This document shows, one piece after another, positions 12,155 through 21,115 of a stretch of 64,000 nucleotides of DNA (the first letter of the stretch is position 1; every line of letters starts with the position of its first letter). Where the stretch lies: assembly GCF_947172395.1 (NCBI RefSeq), contig NC_069091.1:4650001-4714000 (forward strand), read 5' to 3'. The position numbers were made by a program, and so were the translations under genes. Under the pieces are notes generated by a model. The model searched no databases. It was not told where the DNA came from and worked only from the letters and a program-made list of their open reading frames with translations. This DNA is from Bicyclus anynana. Taxonomy: Eukaryota > Arthropoda > Insecta > Lepidoptera > Nymphalidae.

Positions 12155-13225
12155 CTAAAGGACAAATTTTAAACTTAGTCACAATGTTAACAAGAATTAC
12201 GATCTAGGTAGATGGGTAACTAATATAAACGCACATCGATATTAGTATTAGACCCATATAAACACGTAATAGAAGAATAGAATCCGATTAGAGATATTAT
12301 ATAATGGGTAAAGGATCAAAATTATTTATATAATTATTTAAAAAAATCATACTTAGATATTATTATAAGTATGTTTTTTTAAATGGAATGCTGTTTTTAC
12401 TAAAAACACTTTTATTTGTTAATTTGAAACTACTTTTTTATAGTGATCGGATCGATATGGGAAAAATACAACGTTCCTTAAAAAACTAATTCAATGCAGA
12501 CGAAATCAACAACGAGATTTGTTTTTTAAACCAGATGAAAAATTAAAAACAGAAGTTTGTAAATTGAAAGCAGAAGTTTGTAAATTTAAAATTAAAAACA
12601 GAAGTTTGTAAAGTGTACGGCATATGCTGAGCTGTACACCCTTTCTTTGTTAGGGTTAAAGATAGACATGCTGTCATAAGGGTAGGGTACTGTCTGTAAC
12701 TTTTAGATTTGAATAAATATATTTTCTTTCTTCTTCCTTTCTTGAATTGCATCTAATAACAATAATCTACATTATTTCAATGCTCATTTTATTAAACAAA
12801 GAAGTACTGCACAAATTACGGCACTTATAAACAAGACAATAAACTCAAGTGTTACCGCAGAATAAAAATAATTCCAACTGCTTCCAAATAAAAAATATTG
12901 AATCATGACCGACGGTAGCGGGCGTGTAATACTACGGATTAGTCGCAAGCGCACCCAACTTTTATGACGCAGCTGTAAATTCGTTGTTCTCAATGATCTA
13001 CGTCACACCATAAAATAATTTATGTGAACTATAATAAATTGTTTTTTTTTTTCGTATATCTATTTCTGTTCGACGACGTGATAAACTGCGAGATTGGCTA
13101 GCTGTTGATAAACGTAAATAGTCTTTCTACTATCGGTTTTAGTTTGCCTTTGAATTTAGTTTTTAGTAAGGTGCACAGACAAGCGTTTGAAAGCTGAGTT
13201 GGTGTGAAACTGAAGAAACATCAGA
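12155..13225. other. Pitx intron upstream of the homeobox exon
   Basis: Holds the acceptor region of the homeobox exon, the AGAAGTTTGTAAA repeats and an AATAAATATATTTTCTTTC LINE-like tail near 12712-12742. No further exon recognised. Confidence 0.4.
12543..12612 (+). repeat. Short tandem repeat of GCAGAAGTTTGTAAA units
   Basis: The unit ACAGAAGTTTGTAAA or GCAGAAGTTTGTAAA occurs three times, separated by AT-rich spacers, and accounts for the repeated residues in the reverse reading frame here. Confidence 0.7.
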
Positions 13226-13530
13226 AATGCAAAAATACACCCGCGACTTATAGATTTCCGGGGTGAAAAGTAGCCTACGTGTTAATCCAGAGTAAAATCT
13301 ATTTTTATTTCAAATTTCAGCCAAATCGTCGCAAAATTGACAAAGTTTCATACCCTATTTTATCCCCTTGGGGGTAGAATTGATTAAAATCCTTTCTTAG
13401 CGGATGCTTACGTCATAACATCTACCTGCATGTCAAATCTTAGTCCGATCCGTTCAGTGGTTTCGGCTGTGCGTCGATAGATCACTATGTCAGGCAGTCA
13501 CCTTTGAGTTTTATATATTTAGATATATGA
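13226..13530 (-). mobile_element. Composite Helitron-like remnant
   Basis: AAGTAGCCTACGTGTTAATC and CAAATTTCAGCCAAATCGTC belong to the short Helitron-like family. They are followed by AAGTTTCATACCCTATTTTA and TTAGTCCGATCCGTTCAGTG, which suggests a longer variant. The CTAG terminus is not clear. Confidence 0.55.
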
Positions 13531-16189
13531 TGAGATTTCCTTTCGTTGACGTCCCTTTTCGTTATACACACAAATGCTAAGTGATGTCCATTTATATCAA
13601 CATGTATAACCACAAACTTTTCTGGCCCGACGGCTATAACTGGAGCTATAGCTAATGTCACGGAAGTCACCATTTTGTAAAAAAATATAATAACAGCTCG
13701 CGGGCCAAATAAGTTTGTGACATTGTGACATTATAGCTGTAAGGCAAAACATCTATAGATCTCGATTAGTTTAACACATCACTTAATAACATGTTTAGAA
13801 TATCGATTTTAGGGTTAATTACGTCTGGCCAAATATCAGGCAAACATTGAAGTATGTCGAGGCAGGGGACAAAATGATAGGAGTTATTACATCATTACTT
13901 GATAAGGGCGATCGCAATCAACGCATATTGGTTTACCCGAAATCCCTATGTCAATGAACCGCTTACAGTACCCTACTCTCATTACAACATACAACTTAAA
14001 TTAAAAAGTAAAAAATTTGTAATATTATGGAGTTTAGTTTACATTACTTAGTAACTTTTTGTCTTGTGAACCTATGTGTTAATTCATTAACGTTGACAAT
14101 CTGAATTAACGCAGAAATTTACGCTACTTCTTAGCCCGAAAAATTAAAGAGATGCCGCGAGTAAATATTCTAAATTCACTCAGAATTAAAATAGGTTTTT
14201 AATTTATAATTCCAGAGTGTTTTTGTCTAAATTTGGTTTTAATTTGCTCAATATTTATTGACTTATGGCAACAATGTGTGCCTTCCCATCGTGACAATAA
14301 TATCTCCATATCAATAAGTGGGTAGGTACAAAGTAGGTGTTTTATTAGGTATAGGTATTGTATAGATAACACTTATCTCAACGAATAATGGTTTTCATTC
14401 GTAAACTTCATATTATAATCGGATTATAACTGGCAATTTTATTGCGGCAAACTTATCTTGATTGAAGACAGATTATACCTACGTATAATATATGACTGCC
14501 ACATTTTTATTTATTATTAAAATATTTTAATTGTTTTTAGTTATTTATCAATTGATAAAAATTATATCGCGCAACGCTTACGATTTCGTAATATAGCTGG
14601 GTAAATGGCTAGGTATTAGACCTTTAGTTATCATAAAAACAAATCTTTCACATGAAAATCCACGGTTTATGGTCACAAATCTGACATAATAAATGTAGAT
14701 TTTATATGTTTTTTTTTATTCTTGTTACGTAATCTCACTACAATAGATTATTTAGTTATCTTTAAGATCAAATTATTTTGTTGTGTTATAACTCCTGTGT
14801 TAAATAATTTTAGTTATTCATCAATTAATCAATCACGTTAAATGAAGTACCTACCTAGTCTATAGATTTCACTTCTTTAAATGCCAGAATGAGCAGCAAA
14901 AATGGTCTTTTTTTGGTATGGTATTCTTTTTAATGCTTACAATCTTTTCACAGCTCCAAGGAATTGCACACATGAATATTTTATTTAAACTTAATGAACT
15001 AACGTTCACATACGCTCCTGAGAAAATGGTCTTGAAAGACTGACGCGGAAACCAAAGTGGACATAACAGGGTTCCATTTTTTAATTTATAGTACCGAACC
15101 CTATAAATGTTATTAAAAATTTGATCAAAAATTAAAAGCATTATTCGACAAACTTGTATTTCTATCTTGTAGATACCTAAATCATAGAGGTCCATCACAC
15201 ATGTACAACTTACCTTGTAGTGGTACAATAAGAAATATGTTAGTCTTGACAAAAATAAACAGCCACAATTTGTACAAAAAAATATTATTATAAATATGAA
15301 CTGAAAAGAGAAAAACAAGTATCACAATATCACTCTCTCAACAACTCGTAAAGTTCTGACCAAATTCTTTATGTTGCCGCGGTGACAAAAATTGGTATTT
15401 CAATCTTTGCCCGTTAGAAAGTCTTATTTGTCCCCTCATTACCCTCCGTCTGACGCAGTCGGGTAAAACCACAGAAAAATAGTACGCACTTGTACCTACT
15501 CAAATTCAAGCTAAAGCGTAGAGCTACGAGTATTAGAGTAAATATGTGATAATAAATAGGAAGAAAGATGATGTCCACTCCGGCTGTCCAGTAGGTATAT
15601 TTACTGCGCCACAAGTAGCGCTACTTAGTTAGCCAAGTACAAAAGTTAACATTAAAGGAATCGTTGTTATCAATGAGAGCCGGGCGTGAAGTGGCATCGT
15701 GTAACGCTATCTCTAACATATGTTAACTGCGCTATTTACCTTCCAGCTTGTGTCGTGGCGGCCAAACGCAAAGGTTGTTTTCCAATGATGGATGGGTCGG
15801 CGGGCGTACAAAGCGTATCGGCGATAACGCTTATCGATAGCGAGTGATATCGAGCGATAGGCGCTATCGTAATCGGCCGGGAGAATGCAAGCGGTAGCGT
15901 CCACGATCCTGCCCAAACTTTGAGACCTTAATCCCATGTTGTTCATTATATGCCGATGAGTACGTTAACAGATTGATCATTTTAATATACTTACCTACAT
16001 GAAATCGATTAGGTTTTTTTTGGGAATTATTTATTGTTTGCAATGTTCAATATTTTTCAGAATACCTACATGAAAACACCGAATTTACCTTATTTTTTAT
16101 ATTAGATATAAATCAAGAAATGGCCGTTGGTTCAATAACCTTTTTTTAGTTGTGGGCAAGCAGACTACGAATTTACCTGAAAATACTTG
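13531..16189. other. Pitx intron, mostly unassigned
   Basis: Contains the CGATA cluster. A 149-codon reverse frame at 14869-15318 is Phe/Ile/Leu-rich and crosses a repeat-like GGGTTCCATTTTTTAAT; I do not regard it as a gene. The rest is AT-rich. Confidence 0.4.
15810..15875. promoter_or_regulatory. Cluster of CGATA/TATCG motifs including TATCGATA
   Basis: TATCG at 15816, CGATA at 15822, TATCGATA at 15832-15839, TATCG at 15848, CGATA at 15855 and TATCG at 15865 give seven CGATA-type motifs in 54 bp. TATCGATA is the consensus DRE; clusters of CGATA are bound by BEAF-32 in Drosophila. The surrounding 300 bp are non-repeat and GC-rich, inside Pitx intron. Confidence 0.55.
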
Positions 16190-16260
16190 GACATGTCTCA
16201 AACGGTGAAGGAAAAAGATCGTGCGATACCTGGTTAGATATCTGAGAATGTACAGTTTTT
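16190..16260 (+). mobile_element. Degraded SINE family A-like fragment
   Basis: GTCTCAAACGGTGAAGGAAA with a following GATCGTGCGATACCTG resembles the central body of family A (GTCTCAATCGGTGAAGGAAA, CATCGTGAGGAAACCTG). The flanks are too diverged to place ends. Confidence 0.45.
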
Positions 16261-16559
16261 CAATGCGCATTGAGTCACATCCACTGGGCTACCACGAGTA
16301 TCGTCATATTCATCATATAGGTAAATACCTGAACTGAGTCCTAACTGAAAATCAGTGCTGCATACTTTTTTTATTGAAAGTATATACAGTTAAGCCATAA
16401 TACTTATGTTATAATTTAGATTTAATGTGATATGTGGCATTACTTAAAAATAAAGATCTTTTCTTTCTTTTCTTTTTTCTTTCTTAAATAAAATTGAAGT
16501 GTCTGTCTATATATTTACTAACTAGCGGACGCAGTTTCGCTTTGACTTATGTGCACTTC

Positions 16560-16636
16560 TTCCCTATCCCTACCCTACCCTAGCCCTACCCTTCCCTTAC
16601 CCTACCACTACCCTACCCCTACCCTACCCTACCGAA
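16560..16636 (+). repeat. Degenerate (CCCTA)n tract
   Basis: Thirteen or so CCCTA/CCCTTA/CCCCTA units inside a Helitron-like element. The period and motif are not the insect telomere (TTAGG) repeat. Confidence 0.8.
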
Positions 16637-16908
16637 TTTTGAAAAAAAAATGAGATGAATAAATTGAAAATTGCGGAATGCTCCATATGAACTTCCACCT
16701 CACATTTTAGGGAAGTGGGGGGTTAGAAAGACACAAAAATTAGCATATGTCATTCTCCATCCTTTCAACCACAGAACAGAGATCGCTAAAAGCTAACGCT
16801 GTTACTTCTTATATCTGTGCTTTCAACTATCTCCGCCTAAAAATCACGTCAATTCGTCGCTGCGTTTTGCCGTGAAAGACGGGCAAACAAACAAACACAC
16901 ACACACTT

Positions 16909-17248
16909 TCATATTTAAAATCATTATCAACTCATATTCGGCTCACTGCTGAGCTCGAGTCTCCTCTCAGAATGAGAGGGGTTAGGCCATTAGTCCACCA
17001 CGCTGGCCCAATGCGGACTGGCAGACTTCACACATGCAGAGAATTAAGAAAATTCTATGGTATGTAGGTTTCCTCACGATGTTTTCCTTCACCGTTTGAG
17101 ACACGTGATTTATAATTTCTTAAAATGCACACAATTGCAAAGTTGGAGGTGCATGCCCTGGACCGGATTCGAAACCACACCCTCCGGAATCCGAGGCAGA
17201 GGTCATATCCGTGATAGCCCAGTCTATCACGGCTCTCATATTTAAAAT
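16909..17248 (-). mobile_element. SINE family A copy with 13-bp TSD, nested in a Helitron-like element
   Basis: Full-length tRNA-derived SINE in reverse orientation. Its head at the right holds the A-box-like GATAGCCCAGT and B-box-like GGATTCGAA core; its body includes CATCGTGAGGAAACCT and its tail ends in an AT-rich (GAT)n remnant. It is flanked by TCATATTTAAAAT at 16909-16921 and 17236-17248. The surrounding bases belong to an older element ending in CTAG at 16522. Confidence 0.87.
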
Positions 17249-17489
17249 ATTGGTATGGATATAGCAAAATGTTAAGATTATTTCGAGCGTCTTTCATAAT
17301 TCATAAGTTCAACATGATCCTACGCGATATGTTCATTGCTCAGTATCTCAGTATCGTGTTTCAAACCTGGAAATAACCGCTGATAATATTGATGGAATGC
17401 ACCGCACTCTACAACTGACTTGTGTTTGAGTCAATTAGCAAATTAAGGCGCCTGCATAATATTATCTTGCGCAAACTGTTTTGCGATTT

Positions 17490-17860
17490 AAAGGTACTGA
17501 CAGACTTGAGCATTCACTTGTAACAAAACATCGAGCATTCGCCGTTTTTAAATTTGTCGAACTGCAGAACGAACCGAGCCAAACATAGAGCCAAATATTG
17601 CTACGAACATCTTGAGAATTCTAGCAAACGCTCTATTCAATGCTCGTGAAAGATATTCTTCATGAAGATGTCACACTTGACGGTCGTGTGTGCTGCATTT
17701 ATACTCATTAGTTATGTTAAAAAAAAAAAGAAAAATAGAAGATGATGGCAAACTAAGCTCACAACAAATCTGCTCGCTAGAATACTCGCCAGAACGTTCG
17801 CGATGTAACATTCGCACGAATGCTCATTACAAGTGAATACTCAAGTCTATCAGCACCTTT
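17490..17860. mobile_element. TIR element (about 371 bp)
   Basis: The left end reads AAAGGTACTGACAGACTTGA then GCATTCACTTGTAA. The reverse complement of the right end reads AAAGGTGCTGATAGACTTGA then GTATTCACTTGTAA. TIRs are about 35 bp with three mismatches. No transposase frame is present, so it is nonautonomous. No clear TSD. Confidence 0.75.
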
Positions 17861-17944
17861 AGAATGCTATGTCTAACTATAGTTTATTACTATGCTTGCA
17901 ATGCCAGCACATCATACAGTATCATAGCTTTGATTTATAAAATT

Positions 17945-18210
17945 TAAAATAGGTTATTTTAAATTTTATTTTATTTTTTTACTAGAGTTGGAATTTAAAT
18001 GGTGTGATTAATAACAATGCTTCCATTGGAAATATATTTAAATAAATTACCAAAAAATAAAAAAGATCGTGGTGGACTATTGGCCTAACCCCTCCCATTT
18101 TTATATAATGAAATAGGTTATTTTATTTTTTTACTGGAGTTGGAATTTCAATGGAGTGATTAATAACAATTGGAAATATATTTAAATAAATTACCAAGAA
18201 CTAAAAAAAT
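17945..18210 (+). repeat. Diverged tandem duplication
   Basis: The units at about 17948-18060 and 18112-18207 share AATAGGTTATTTTA, GAGTTGGAATTT, GATTAATAACAAT and GGAAATATATTTAAATAAAT. A SINE fragment lies between them. A reverse scrap, GCATTGTTATTGACCACTCC, follows at about 18270. Confidence 0.65.
18062..18102 (+). mobile_element. SINE family A fragment
   Basis: GATCGTGGTGGACTATTGGC followed by CTAACCCCTCCCATT matches the late body of family A. It sits between two copies of a local tandem duplication (17945-18060 and 18110-18210). Confidence 0.6.
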
Positions 18211-18349
18211 ATTATAAAAATATAAAAACCCTCCGCTTAAGCGTAATGAACTAAAAAGAAAGAACGAAAGCATTGTTATTGACCACTCCATTAATTTTCA
18301 CGCGATCTGCGCGTAGCGATAGCCGCAGCTTATTTCTGAGACGTTATAA

Positions 18350-18475
18350 AGATTTCAAAATTCAAAAATTCAAAATTCATTCATTTTAAGTAGGCTCAGT
18401 TTACAAGCATGTTTAAGACGTCAGTTGACTATTTGCAAATATCACCGGTTCAGAAGGCATTTCATCCGACTTTAC
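18350..18475 (-). mobile_element. LINE 3'-end remnant just downstream of the Pitx cassette exon
   Basis: CAAAATTCATTCATTTTAAG, TAGGCTCAGTTTACAAGC, GACGTCAGTTGACTATTTGC and ACCGGTTCAGAAGGCATTTC follow an order I recognise from a common lepidopteran LINE 3'UTR in reverse. It ends about 35 bp from the donor of exon 18509-18637. A shorter relative lies at 28915-28985. Confidence 0.6.
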
Positions 18476-18508
18476 CAGCTGTTTATGCTACTAAAGCTGT
18501 TTACTCAC

Positions 18509-18637
18509 TGTCGTCTGTATGTTTGCGATCCCGCCGCTGCCGCGGCTGGCCGTATAGCGACGTCTGCTCTATGCCCGAGCCGCCGGACGCGAGTGACGAG
18601 TGCCCGCTATCTCGAAACTCGCCCGTTTCTGCCCATA
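18509..18637 (-). CDS. Pitx: Candidate Pitx cassette exon (43 aa, phase 1-1)
   Basis: A GC-rich 129-nt island in AT-rich intron with good splice signals on the Pitx strand. A TACTAAC branch-point match (plus coordinates 18662-18668) is followed by a T-rich tract and TTGTTGCAG, then the exon, then donor GTGAGT from 18508. The frame is two bases, 42 uninterrupted codons and one base, so both flanking introns are phase 1. This matches the phase-1 end of exon 49978-50296 and the phase-1 start of the homeobox exon. Joining gives a Leu codon at the left junction and Ser at the right; skipping gives Cys. The peptide is Ser/Gly-rich, then basic, with segments SSLASGGSGIEQ and RQRRDRKHTDD. No domain is recognised. 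It could be constitutive or alternative. The antisense reading frames here are shadows. Inference from phase, splice signals and composition; not confirmed by transcript. Confidence 0.66.
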
Positions 18638-18676
18638 CTGCAACAAAAAAAAAACAAACTAGTTAGTATTTTTCAA

Positions 18677-18856
18677 GCCTCAATAGCTCAACGGTAAGAG
18701 CGGTTGGACTCATCACCGAGGGGTGGTGGTTCAATCCTCACCCTGTTGGTCTATTGTCGTACCCACTCCTAGCACAGTCTTTCCCGACTAGTTGGAGGGG
18801 AATGAGAATATTGGTCATATTATAAAAAATATGGCTAATATTCTTTTTTTTTTAAA
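18677..18856 (+). mobile_element. SINE family C copy next to the Pitx cassette exon
   Basis: tRNA-derived head with GCCTCAATAGCTCAACGGTA (A box) and GGTGGTTCAATCCTC (B box), then GTCGTACCCACTCCTA, CAGTCTTTCCCGACTAG, TTGGAGGGGAATG and an ATGGCTAATATTC end with a T-run. It sits 40 bp upstream (minus-strand sense) of the acceptor of the candidate exon 18509-18637. Confidence 0.85.
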
Positions 18857-18857
18857 A

Positions 18858-19440
18858 AAAACCGACTTCAAAAAAGGAGAAGGTTCTCATTTCGACGCGT
18901 ATGTTTGTTACCGCATAACTTCGACATTTCTTAACCAATTTTGAAAATTATTTTTTTGTTTGAAAGATTGTACTTTCAGATTGGTTTCCATTTAATTTTA
19001 ATGAAAATCGGTTGAGTAATTTTAATGAAATACATGCTAGGACACACTAAAAAATAGAAAAATAAAATCTTTTTACCAAATAATTGAACTGACTTCAAAA
19101 ACACAAAATAAACTATAAATCGAAAAAAAACATCGTATGTGCTACTTTTTGATCACTTTGAAGGCGGTGCCAACACAGTGATGTATTAACTAAAGCCGGT
19201 TAAATCATAAACTTTTAGGATGAAAAGACAGTTATTTCCCGTGGTTCTTTCAGAAACGGCTTTAATTAATACGTTACTGGCTTGGCACCGTCTTCATAGT
19301 GATCAGAAGGTAGCATATACGATGTTTTTGTAAATTACTGTATTCTTATAAATAAATAAATAAATAAAAAATATACGATGTTTAAGTTTGGTTTTTTAGC
19401 ATAGGTATTTTATGAATTTGAATTCGGTTAAATTTTTTTG
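18858..19440 (+). repeat. Dispersed repeat AAAAGGAGGAGGTTCTC, copy 2
   Basis: Starts AAACCGACTTCAAAAAAGG and shares GTTCTCATTTCGACGCGTAT, CTTAACCAATTTTGAAAATT and GAAAATCGGTTGAGTAATTT with the other copies. Contains the inverted-repeat segment at 19129-19326 and an (AAAT)n run near 19352. Confidence 0.65.
19129..19326. mobile_element. Inverted-repeat segment inside a dispersed repeat
   Basis: Left AACATCGTATGTGCTACTTT with TGATCACTTTGAAGGCGG pairs with the right end read in reverse, AACATCGTATATGCTACCTT with TGATCACTATGAAGACGG. Each arm is about 48 bp. One arm also occurs in the repeat at 6742-6960. Confidence 0.65.
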
Positions 19441-19591
19441 TTAAATAGATTTTATTTACACTTTACAATACCTAGGTACTATTTTTTATTATATCATAAG
19501 AATATCGTTTAGAAATGGATGGATAAACAGCTTTAGAAACGGATAGCAACAAATTGTCATTTAAAAATAAAATACGTGACGAAGATACTCA

Positions 19592-19643
19592 AATTTTATT
19601 GTTGAAACAAGTATATCAAAATACTTGTTGCAACAATAAAATT
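19592..19643. repeat. 23-bp hairpin
   Basis: AATTTTATTGTTG and ACAAGTAT (19592-19614) pair with ATACTTGT and CAACAATAAAATT (19621-19643), with a two-base internal mismatch and a 6-base loop. Confidence 0.75.
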
Positions 19644-20534
19644 AATTGACTATGGTTAATTATTTAAAATCAAAAACAGAAAAGCAGGATATAAAACACT
19701 CATTTGTTAGATTTAAAATATCTTAATGCAAGAATAAGTCATCATCTGAATTCAGAATCGTGTTTTTGCATTTATGATATTTATATTTAACTGACAACTG
19801 CCATGTTGCATTTAATCAAGCGTCATACGAGAATAAATAAATGTCACTTATAATCCGTTTTAAAAGTGCTAATGGGGCATTAGTTTAAATAATGTGTTCG
19901 TGCGTTGAAGACGCACGCCCGTTTAGTTGGTTGGTTGTCTCAGACCAATTATAAAAGGACCTGTATCGCACTCATAGTCACGAACAAAATTGTCTGTCAT
20001 TTACTGAGGAAAACGAGCTTAGATTTGGTATATTTTTTATACTAAACTAGAAGTTTGTTCCCGTTTTTTACACCATTCAATTACACAAAAAGGTACTTTT
20101 ACAGAGCTCTTTAACCGACGAACACAATTACATCTATTTAACATCGATTATATAGAGACAGTTTTTATAATCACATTAGATCGTTGATCAAATACTTTGA
20201 CAGAATAGTAACAAATAGTATCTGAGGTAGGTTGTAGACCAGTACATACTTGTACACACATTCGAGTTCTTAATTATTTGAATATCTTCTATGTAAGTTT
20301 AAATACTTTCCGGAAGCCATACTAGTAGTACTGTTTGAGAGATAGGTAGAAGTAGAAAATAATATTGTTCAATAACAGTTTCACAGGTTTCGTTTCATAT
20401 TTACTTACTCTACTACATCTATGCCCTTTTCAGTTGTGAAGAGTCGAGTCTAGTCCACTCTCTAATGCCGTCCAACCGTTTTCTCCTTTGACGACAAGCA
20501 GGCTAAGTCACCATCTTAGACGTACCTTTGCTAG

Positions 20535-20660
20535 GTGAAATTGAGATACAATGTAACAAGTGTCATTCAGTGCCTACTGGTAGATATTTTAAAGTACGCA
20601 TTTCTCAATTGATTTGTTGTTTATTTTAATATGTTGTCAATAGTCAATAGTCCATAGTCT
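20535..20660 (+). repeat. Unnamed dispersed repeat (GTGCTTACTGG family), copy 3
   Basis: TTGAGATACAATGTAACAAG, TGTCATTCAGTGCCTACTGG, CTCAATTGATTTGTTGTTTA and TTTTAATATGTTG follow the family order. A partial fourth copy (CTCAATCGATTTGATGTTTA, TTAGTGAACAGGGCGG) lies at 58797-58880. Confidence 0.62.
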
Positions 20661-20933
20661 TTCCTTCATACGAAAACTGAGGTCCTATCTGTAGGTGTCT
20701 AAAGTAGCTCAGTTTCTGAATGATAGTGGACAGGAATTCTCTTTTTTTGTGCATACGTTTCGGTACCCTGGTGTATTTGGTGTGAAACTGTTTAGCACGC
20801 ATTCTCCTGTATACCTACATCTTGAATGCTTGCAATCTGCTGACTGTTACTAACTTTACTTTACTTATTAGTCTACTTTACCCTATTTCTTATAATATGT
20901 AGTTTGATAAACAACAATTCTTTCCTATAACAA

Positions 20934-21115
20934 TAGACTACAAGCCCTTGAAAAAAAATTCCATGTGAAATGACCCAACGTGAATAACGCTTAGAAGGCT
21001 GTTACTATATCAGAAAATAACTCTGAGCACTATGCCGTAATTACTGAGCGGTAATAAAGCGGTAAAGCGGTTGGATCATTTTACAGGTAATTTTTGTTCA
21101 AGGGCTTGTAGTCTA
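20934..21115. mobile_element. TIR element (182 bp)
   Basis: Left TAGACTACAAGCCCTTGAAA; the right end in reverse reads TAGACTACAAGCCCTTGAAC. Similarity continues inward for about 45 bp (AAATGACCC versus AAATGATCC). CAA flanks both sides and may be a 3-bp TSD. Confidence 0.78.

Larger units (their letters stand above)
16522..17262 (-). mobile_element. Helitron-like element split by a SINE
   Basis: Starts CTAGCGGACGCAGTTTCGC at 16522, carries a degenerate (TACCC)n tract at 16560-16636, and continues through ACGTCAATTCGTCGCTGCG to TTTCATATTTAAAAT. The SINE at 16922-17235 interrupts it, and AAATATTGGTATGGATAT to about 17262 resumes the AT-rich end. Confidence 0.55.

Noticed and set aside
11878..12207. 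109-codon plus-strand frame over the homeobox exon
   Set aside because: Antisense shadow of the Pitx exon; its peptide has no domain, while the minus strand is an unmistakable homeodomain.
14869..15318. 149-codon minus-strand frame
   Set aside because: AT-driven Phe/Ile/Leu composition, no domain, and it crosses a repeat-like segment.
16560..16636. (CCCTA)n as a possible interstitial telomere
   Set aside because: The unit differs from insect TTAGG/CCTAA and is degenerate within a transposable element.
18409..18697. Two overlapping plus-strand frames of 85 and 90 codons
   Set aside because: Shadow frames over a LINE 3' end and the candidate minus-strand exon; the splice signals are on the minus strand.
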